Shown here piece by piece: positions 58,640-64,000 of a DNA stretch of 64,000 nt; the first letter of the stretch is position 1, and each line of letters opens with the position of its first letter. This DNA is from Pseudocitrobacter sp913778145 (GTDB lineage Bacteria; Pseudomonadota; Gammaproteobacteria; Enterobacterales; Enterobacteriaceae), in contig JALNTX010000002.1 in assembly GCA_035726825.1 (NCBI GenBank), forward strand, positions 62,001-126,000. The letters run 5' to 3'. Both the position numbers and the translations under genes were made by a program. Below the pieces are notes generated by a model, which did not search any database, was not told the origin of the DNA, and saw only the letters and a list, made by a program, of their open reading frames with translations.

Positions 58640-59014
58640 ATGATTCATCGCACCAGTATTCAACACATTACTTCCTGGATAAATAATAATCTACCAAACA
58701 ACATAAAAATTGAAGATGTCGCGAAGCAGAGTGGATACTCCATGTGGCATCTTCAGCGTGTTTTTAAAGAAGCGACGGGACAACCGTTAGGCACTTATCT
58801 GAGGGAAGCAAGGCTGGTTTATGCAGCCAACCTTCTCGCCTCTTCAGACCAGAGCATAAGTGCATTGTGTGAAACCCTGGGTTTCCGTTCAAGGCCCGCA
58901 TTTACTCGGGCTTTTACCGCCTACTTTGGGATGGCGCCTGGGTTATACAGAAAACAACGACATCAGGCTCCTACAGATAATTCACGCATAACTATCGGCA
59001 CAAAAGCCAGATAA
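58640..59014 (+). CDS. MarA/SoxS-like single-domain AraC-family regulator
   Basis: A 124-aa protein that is almost all DNA-binding domain. It has a first helix-turn-helix (IEDVAKQSGYSMWHLQRVFK) and a second (ISALCETLGFRSRPAFTRAF) with the family end YFGMAPGLYRKQ. Size and order match MarA (127 aa), SoxS (107 aa) and RamA (113 aa). RamA/MarA-type proteins control efflux, porins and redox genes; the exact member is not fixed. The C-terminal 20 residues are polar and extra. It overlaps the 3' end of antisense ymiC. Confidence 0.8.
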   Translation: MIHRTSIQHITSWINNNLPNNIKIEDVAKQSGYSMWHLQRVFKEATGQPLGTYLREARLVYAANLLASSDQSISALCETLGFRSRPAFTRAFTAYFGMAPGLYRKQRHQAPTDNSRITIGTKAR

Positions 59015-59090
59015 TTTGCCCCCAGAACAGGAGAGAAGCCGACAATACGCCCATCCAGGACCAGTACTTCATATTGATATGTTTGTTCAT
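58992..59090 (-). CDS. ymiC: YmiC, tiny membrane protein (32 aa)
   Basis: A 32-codon ORF: MNKHINMKYWSWMGVL, then a hydrophobic helix SASLLFWGQIIWLL and a short end. It matches the E. coli small membrane protein YmiC as I recall it (KYWSWMGAFS motif, about 31 aa). It should insert in the inner membrane by its single helix. An internal ATG at the seventh codon is an alternative start. Its last 23 bases overlap the end of the plus-strand regulator gene. Confidence 0.72.
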   Translation of the reverse strand: MNKHINMKYWSWMGVLSASLLFWGQIIWLLCR

Positions 59091-59210
59091 AATAACGATG
59101 CCTTTTTTTGCATGATCCACATAGCCGACAAGATATCGACTAACCTATGCTGTGGCATATAAAAAGCAGTGCGCTAATGGGGAAGGAATGCCGGGCGAGC
59201 CACCCTGTAT

Positions 59211-59363
59211 TTATTTTTTCTTACGCTCAGTCGGATTAAACGACTCGATAAATTCTCGTTGTTCTGGTGTCAATTCCCAGGATTCAGGAATTTTGACTTT
59301 GTCCTGCTTCTCCGGCTGCGGCTTTGGCGCAGCAGGCCGGGGACGGCTGGAGATAAACAACAT
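59211..59363 (-). CDS. yciX: YciX, small protein downstream of ymiA
   Basis: A 50-aa protein starting at ATG 59363, which shares one base with the ymiA stop (TGATG). The chain has a short hydrophobic start (MLFISSRPRPAAPKPQ) and a charged C-terminal part (WELTPEQREFIESFNPTERK). The layout and sequence are consistent with E. coli YciX, next to cysB, of unknown function. A longer in-frame reading overlaps ymiA and is not needed. Confidence 0.65.
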   Translation of the reverse strand: MLFISSRPRPAAPKPQPEKQDKVKIPESWELTPEQREFIESFNPTERKKK

Positions 59364-59491
59364 CAGCCCCAGTACTTCCAGACAAGCAGTGCAACGACCA
59401 CCCAAAACAACGCTGACCCCAGAAATACCGATGCCCAGGCTTTACGCTTAACGTGCGGATCGCGCTGCGGATCTTTGGTTCCTGACGGCAT
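59363..59491 (-). CDS. ymiA: YmiA, small membrane protein (42 aa)
   Basis: A 42-aa protein: polar N terminus MPSGTKDPQRDPHVKRKAW, one membrane helix (FLGSALFWVVVALLVW) and the end KYWG. It is very close to E. coli YmiA, which has a few more residues at the start. It is too short for usual gene-finding thresholds. Start codon at 59491; coupled to yciX by the shared-base TGATG. It is downstream of, and on the same strand as, cysB. Confidence 0.82.
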   Translation of the reverse strand: MPSGTKDPQRDPHVKRKAWASVFLGSALFWVVVALLVWKYWG

Positions 59492-59837
59492 TGACAACCT
59501 CTTACAATCGATATTACTTATCATTTCGACACCAAACAATCGGTACGATTAATCATCACTGAGACAAATCCTAATTAAAATTTAGTCAAAAATCCAGTGC
59601 TTTCGCCAGCTAAACCGATGCATTTGTTTAATCTTTTGACCCAAAATAAATTATTGAACAGCAAAATTTGCCTTAAACGAAATCCGTTTCTACTTTTATG
59701 CGCTTACCAGCAAGACATCAGACAATTTAATGAATTAGAGAGAGCTAACCAGGAACGAAAGGATGAGAAGGGAGAGAGGAATTATTAAGATTTATGCGGC
59801 ATCTCCGGTTTGAGATACCGCTCTCAAATGCAAAGTT
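59492..59837. other. Region between cysB and ymiA with a terminator-like hairpin
   Basis: 346 bp with no gene. GCGGCATCTC (59796-59805) and GAGATACCGC (59812-59821) form an imperfect stem 16 bases past the cysB stop, with a weak T tract on the minus strand (ATAAATCTT). The rest is AT-rich and should contain the ymiA promoter. Confidence 0.5.
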
Positions 59838-60812
59838 TTACTTCTCAGGTAATTTAATATCTTTGAACATCGCTTCGATGTCTTCATTCGAACGCAACGC
59901 GACCGCAGTATCAACAACGTCTCGCGTTAAATGCGGCGCAAAGCGCTGAATAAAATCATACATATAGCTGCGCAGGAAGGTGCTGCGACGAAAGCCGATT
60001 TTGGTGGTGCTATGGCTGAAAATACCGTCAGCATCCAGTTTAACCAGGTCGGGATCGGAAATCGGATCGACCGCCATGCTGGCAATCACCCCTACCCCCA
60101 GGCCCAGGCGGACGTAGGTTTTAATAACGTCAGCATCGGTGGCGGTGAAAACAATACGCGGCGTCAGCCCCGCGCGGTTAAACGCGGTATCCAGTTCTGA
60201 ACGACCGGTAAAGCCAAAGGTATAGGTCACCAGCGGGTACTGGGCCAACTCTTCGATCGTCACAGATGTTTTCGACGCCAGCGGATGTTCGGGCGTCACC
60301 ACGATGGAACGGTTCCAGTGGTAGCACGGCAGCATCACCAGATCGTCATACAAATGCAGCGCTTCAGTGGCGATGGCAAAGTCTGCATTTCCTTTCGAAA
60401 CCGCTTCGGCAATCTGTGTTGGCGAGCCCTGATGCATGTGCAGAGACACGCGCGGATAACGTTCGATAAAGCCCTTAATCACGCCGGGTAGCGCGTAACG
60501 CGCCTGGGTATGCGTAGTAGCGACGTATAGCGAACCTTTATCCGGCCAGGTATGTTCGCCAGCAACAGATTTAATGGCGTCCACTTTTGACAATACTTCA
60601 CGGGCGATGCGAATGATCTCCTGCCCGGCGGGCGTCACCTGTGTCAGATGCTTACCGCTGCGCGCAAAAATCTGGATACCCAGCTCATCTTCCAGCATTC
60701 GAACTTGCTTACTGATGCCCGGCTGGGAGGTGTATAACCCTTCAGCGGTGGAGGAGACGTTGAGATTATGGTTAACAACTTCAACGATATAGCGGAGCTG
60801 CTGTAGTTTCAT
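59838..60812 (-). CDS. cysB: CysB, LysR-type activator of cysteine synthesis
   Basis: A 324-aa regulator. It has an N-terminal winged helix (STAEGLYTSQPGISKQVRML) and a C-terminal inducer-binding domain with the sulfate/N-acetylserine region (THTQARYALPGVIKGF). It activates sulfate assimilation genes when N-acetylserine is present. Length equals E. coli. It is upstream of the small genes ymiA and yciX and downstream of topA. Confidence 0.97.
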   Translation of the reverse strand: MKLQQLRYIVEVVNHNLNVSSTAEGLYTSQPGISKQVRMLEDELGIQIFARSGKHLTQVTPAGQEIIRIAREVLSKVDAIKSVAGEHTWPDKGSLYVATTHTQARYALPGVIKGFIERYPRVSLHMHQGSPTQIAEAVSKGNADFAIATEALHLYDDLVMLPCYHWNRSIVVTPEHPLASKTSVTIEELAQYPLVTYTFGFTGRSELDTAFNRAGLTPRIVFTATDADVIKTYVRLGLGVGVIASMAVDPISDPDLVKLDADGIFSHSTTKIGFRRSTFLRSYMYDFIQRFAPHLTRDVVDTAVALRSNEDIEAMFKDIKLPEK

Positions 60813-60942
60813 GGCACGGTATCCGGTTGCGTAGTGATACGCTATTAATACGATTTCATAATAAGAAAAGTGTTTGCTATAACCACTATATCATTTATAG
60901 CAAGAGTGTATAGACGGGAACAAAAAATAATAACGAGGTTAT

Positions 60943-60966
60943 AAAAAAGGGCCGAGAATCGGCCCT
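60943..60966 (-). terminator. topA terminator
   Basis: GGGCCGA and TCGGCCC form a 7-bp stem around a three-base loop (minus strand), followed by TTTTTT. Confidence 0.9.
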
Positions 60967-60989
60967 TTACGAGGTTTATCAGATGACTA

Positions 60990-63593
60990 TTATTTCTTCG
61001 CTTCGACCCATTTGCCGTCGACATAGAAGGCAGACCAACCGGTCGCTTTGCCATCCTTTTCAGAAGAAACATACTGCTGCTTCGTCTTACGACTGAAGCG
61101 TACCATCGTCTTGTTACCTTGCGGATCTTCCTGCGGCGCATCGGCCAGATAACGCAGTTTCTCCGGCAGACGATCGCGGAAGCGGAACAGCTCTTCAACC
61201 AGCGGCGCGCGGGTTTCACGCGATTTCGGGAAGGTGTTCGCGGCCAGGAAGACCCCGGCAGCGCCATCACGCAGCACGAAGTAAGCGTCCGATTTCTCGC
61301 ACGGCAGTTCCGGCAATGGAACTGGATCTTCTTTCGGCGGTGCCACTTCACCGTTACGCAGGATCTTACGGGTGTTCTTGCACTCTTCGTTGGTGCAGGC
61401 CATGTACTTACCAAAACGCCCCATTTTCAGGTGCATTTCAGAGCCACATTTCTCACACTCAACGATCGGGCCATCATAACCCTTGATGCGGAATTCACCC
61501 TCTTCGATTTCATAACCGTCGCAGGTCGGGTTATTACCGCAAACGTGCAGCTTGCGTTTCGGATCGATGAGATAGCTGTCCATCGCCGTGCCGCACTTCT
61601 GGCAGCGACGTTTTGCGCGCAGCGCGTTGGTTTCAGCGTCGTCGCCTTCCAGCACGTTCAGCACTTCGTTTTCCGGCACCAGGTTGATAGTAGTTTTGCA
61701 GCGCTCTTTCGGCGACAGCGCATAACCGGAACAACCCAGGAATACACCCGTGCTGGCGGTACGAATGCCCATCTTGCGACCGCAGGTCGGGCAATCGATG
61801 CTGGTCAGCACCATCTCGTTCGGCTGCATGCCGCCCTCTTCAGGCGGTTTCTCAGCCGTTTCGAGCTGCTTGGTGAAATCGCCGAAGAAGAGATCCAGTA
61901 CCTGCTTCCACTCGGCTTCGTGGTTTGCCACGCGGTCGAGGTGATCTTCCATCTGTGCGGTGAAATCGTAGTTCATCAGTTCGCGGAAATTGGCTTCCAG
62001 ACGATCGGTGACGATCTCACCCATTTTTTCTGCATAGAAACGGCGGTTTTCGGTGCGCACATAACCGCGATCCTGAATGGTCGAAATGATCGACGCATAG
62101 GTGGAAGGACGGCCAATACCGCGTTTTTCCAGCTCTTTAACCAGTGAGGCTTCGCTAAAGCGCGCAGGCGGCTTGGTGAAGTGCTGAGCAGGCGTCAGTT
62201 CAACCAGCGAGAGTTTATCTCCCTGATTAACCATCGGCAGCGTGCGGTCTTCATCGCCTTTACGCAGCGCAGGCATGACTTTCGTCCAACCATCAAAACG
62301 CAGGGTACGGCCGCGCGCCTTGAGTTTGAAATCACCGGCCTGCACCGTCAGCGTCGTGGAATCATACTGCGCCGGCGTCATCTGACAGGCGACGAACTGA
62401 CGCCAGATCAGCTGATACAGTTTTTGCGCATCGGCTTCCATATCTTTCAGCGATTCGGCCACCACCGAGACATCGGAAGGACGAATCGCTTCGTGCGCTT
62501 CCTGAGAATTCTCTTTGCTGGCGTACTGGTTCGGGTTCTTCGGCAAATATTTATCACCAAAGTTTTCGCCGATGTACCCACGTACCATGTTGACTGCGTC
62601 CTGGCTCAGGTTGGTAGAGTCGGTACGCATATAAGTGATGTGGCCCGCTTCATATAGACGCTGCGCCATCATCATGGTTTTTTTCACGCCAAAGCCCAAA
62701 CGGGTGCTGGCAGCCTGCTGCAACGTAGAGGTAATAAACGGCGCGCCAGGCTTGCTGCTGGTGGGTTTATCTTCACGTTCGAGAACGCTATAGCTCGCTT
62801 TCTCCAACAGGCTAACGGCGGCCATCGTTTCATCACGGCTAACCGGACGGAAGGCTTTATCATTCTGATGTGTCACTTCCAGCGGCAACGCATCGCCACC
62901 CGGCGTGGTCGTACTGGCAACGACGTCCCAGAACTCTTCCGGCACGAAGGCTTTGATTTCACGCTCGCGCTCTACCACCAGACGCACGGCAACGGATTGC
63001 ACGCGGCCTGCGGACAAACCACGGGCGATTTTTTTCCACAGCAACGGCGACACCATATAGCCCACTACGCGGTCCATAAAGCGGCGCGCCTGCTGCGCAT
63101 TAACACGATCGATATTCAGTTCGCCCGGCTTTTCAAACGCCTGACGAATCGCATTTTTTGTAATTTCGTTGAACACCACGCGGCTATAGCGCGAATCATC
63201 TCCACCAATCACTTCCCGCAGGTGCCATGCAATGGCTTCCCCTTCGCGGTCAAGGTCGGTTGCGAGATAGATGTGGTCGGCTTTTTCCGCCAGTTGTTTA
63301 AGTTCTGAAACTACCTTTTCTTTACCCGGGAGCACTTCGTAGTGCGCTTTCCAGTCATGCCATGGGTCAACGCCCATGCGATTAACCAGCGCGCCACGTT
63401 CATCCTTTTTAGGCTTTTTGGCCGTTTTGGTGGAGGCAGAGTCAGCGCTCTTTTTGGCGGCTGAGCCACTTGTCGGCAAATCGCGGATATGACCGACGCT
63501 GGACTTAACCACGTAGTCATTACCCAGATACTTATTGATCGTTTTGGCTTTTGCCGGGGACTCAACGATAACGAGAGCTTTACCCATATTCAC
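60990..63593 (-). CDS. topA: TopA, DNA topoisomerase I
   Basis: An 867-aa type IA topoisomerase that relaxes negative supercoils. It has the TOPRIM domain (ALVIVESPAKAKTINKYLG, then ATDLDREGEAIAWHL), the active Tyr region THITYMRTDSTNLS and three C-terminal zinc ribbons (CPTCGRK, RCQKCGTA, CEKCGSEM and others). Length is two residues above E. coli (865). An Ala/Lys/Ser-rich insert near residue 45 (GSAAKKSADSASTKTAKKPK) is the usual variable linker. Confidence 0.97.
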   Translation of the reverse strand: MNMGKALVIVESPAKAKTINKYLGNDYVVKSSVGHIRDLPTSGSAAKKSADSASTKTAKKPKKDERGALVNRMGVDPWHDWKAHYEVLPGKEKVVSELKQLAEKADHIYLATDLDREGEAIAWHLREVIGGDDSRYSRVVFNEITKNAIRQAFEKPGELNIDRVNAQQARRFMDRVVGYMVSPLLWKKIARGLSAGRVQSVAVRLVVEREREIKAFVPEEFWDVVASTTTPGGDALPLEVTHQNDKAFRPVSRDETMAAVSLLEKASYSVLEREDKPTSSKPGAPFITSTLQQAASTRLGFGVKKTMMMAQRLYEAGHITYMRTDSTNLSQDAVNMVRGYIGENFGDKYLPKNPNQYASKENSQEAHEAIRPSDVSVVAESLKDMEADAQKLYQLIWRQFVACQMTPAQYDSTTLTVQAGDFKLKARGRTLRFDGWTKVMPALRKGDEDRTLPMVNQGDKLSLVELTPAQHFTKPPARFSEASLVKELEKRGIGRPSTYASIISTIQDRGYVRTENRRFYAEKMGEIVTDRLEANFRELMNYDFTAQMEDHLDRVANHEAEWKQVLDLFFGDFTKQLETAEKPPEEGGMQPNEMVLTSIDCPTCGRKMGIRTASTGVFLGCSGYALSPKERCKTTINLVPENEVLNVLEGDDAETNALRAKRRCQKCGTAMDSYLIDPKRKLHVCGNNPTCDGYEIEEGEFRIKGYDGPIVECEKCGSEMHLKMGRFGKYMACTNEECKNTRKILRNGEVAPPKEDPVPLPELPCEKSDAYFVLRDGAAGVFLAANTFPKSRETRAPLVEELFRFRDRLPEKLRYLADAPQEDPQGNKTMVRFSRKTKQQYVSSEKDGKATGWSAFYVDGKWVEAKK

Positions 63594-63994
63594 CTTTACC
63601 TAATTTGATTCTTCCAGAATACATCGCACATTGAGTCACCTGTCCACTGGCGACAAGCCTTGTATGTTGCGGCGGTCTCAATGGATATCAACCCTTTAGC
63701 CACCCACTTCACATCCAGAAGCCAGGCGGTTGAGTTCACTGACGTTTTACCGCCAGGTGCTATAGCACGAAGAATTTTCGGTCGAATGTCAAGCAAATCT
63801 GTTGCCAGATTGCCGAAAGCGTCACACTGTACCTGATAAAATTCGTTACGCAACTTTATTAGCACGCAATTGTTAAACGCGCCAGAAAGGCAGGTTCAGG
63901 CTTGACCTTAACTATAGCCCTGAAGTTTCAAGGGAGTATTTGCCCCGAGCGCGTGCCCGGCGTAAACTAGGGGAAGTTTTTCGAGGAGTAGAAA
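63594..63994. other. topA upstream control region
   Basis: 401 bp between divergent topA and the gene at the window edge. E. coli topA has several promoters here, including a heat-shock one; I could not place them with confidence. An open frame of 89 codons on the minus strand is judged fortuitous. Confidence 0.5.
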
Positions 63995-64000
63995 ATGTCT
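63995..64000 (+). CDS. yciN: Start of a divergent gene, probably yciN (partial)
   Basis: Only ATG TCT is inside the window, but it follows GAGGAG at ideal spacing. In E. coli yciN starts divergently from topA at this place. The identity rests on position alone. Confidence 0.45.

Noticed and set aside
59597..59788. 63-codon plus-strand frame between ymiA and cysB
   Set aside because: Low-complexity, AT-driven sequence with no ribosome site or homologue; antisense to the cysB 3' region.
61119..62147. 342-codon open frame on the plus strand
   Set aside because: Antisense to topA, whose conserved sequence explains the open frame.
63596..63865. 89-codon minus-strand frame upstream of topA
   Set aside because: GTG start without a ribosome site, no family similarity, and it lies where the topA promoters are expected.

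Overview
This is a stretch of an enterobacterial chromosome. Gene content, gene order and protein identity follow the Escherichia coli K-12 region that runs from hslJ/nifJ through ttcA, tyrR, psp, sap, fabI, rnb, pyrF, ribA, acnA and cysB to topA. Several genes and junctions differ from K-12 and from Salmonella as I remember them: there is no pspE, no ycjM-W block, no puu cluster and no gmr/pdeR, while a Tog-like ABC operon, an MHYT-GGDEF-EAL gene and a GGDEF/HD-GYP gene pair are present. That mix suggests the Enterobacter/Lelliottia/Leclercia/Kosakonia side of the family. The genus is an inference, and I could not run any comparison.

Layout. 0-6.4 kb: heat-inducible lipoprotein HslJ, lipoprotein YdbJ, pyruvate:flavodoxin oxidoreductase NifJ, the small RNA MicC on the minus strand, porin OmpN and a small unknown protein. 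6.5-11 kb is accessory: a three-gene operon (Tat-signal transglutaminase-like protein, MerT-like membrane protein, MerP-like periplasmic metal-binding protein), a DUF1471 protein, an orphan lipoprotein, then prophage debris (a DUF1398 gene, a degenerate second piece, a 59-aa gene and a broken integrase) next to ttcA, the site where Rac sits in K-12. 11-29 kb: ttcA, dbpA with a proline-rich upstream small gene, the anaerobic small RNA FnrS with its FNR site, zntB, an MHYT-GGDEF-EAL gene, the murein-peptide recycling genes mppA, mpaA and ycjG, tpx, tyrR, ycjF-ycjX, pspABCD with its sigma-54 promoter and divergent pspF, and a PphA-like phosphatase gene overlapping the pspF 3' end. 29-33.5 kb is a second accessory island: a dCache-GGDEF cyclase, three small unknown genes, an AraC-type regulator and a long non-coding stretch.

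33.5-49.4 kb: sapABCDF, fabI, yciW, rnb, yciZ, yciT, a palindromic interspersed repeat, osmB, yciH-pyrF, lapAB, pgpB and ribA. 49.4-52.3 kb: a three-gene sugar ABC importer (two permeases and an ATPase, closest by memory to the oligogalacturonide importer TogMNA) without a binding-protein gene, set between ribA and acnA. 52.6-64 kb: acnA, a translationally coupled diguanylate cyclase/HD-GYP phosphodiesterase pair, a single-domain MarA/SoxS-like regulator, the tiny membrane-protein genes ymiC and ymiA with yciX, then cysB, topA and the first two codons of a divergent gene (probably yciN).

Themes. Four cyclic-di-nucleotide signalling proteins were gained relative to the K-12 layout, while gmr is missing from its usual place. 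Two well-known Hfq-dependent sRNAs (MicC, FnrS) can be read directly. No rRNA, tRNA, CRISPR array or complete insertion sequence was recognised. The least explained systems are the transglutaminase/MerT/MerP operon, the GGDEF/HD-GYP pair and the proline-rich peptide upstream of dbpA.
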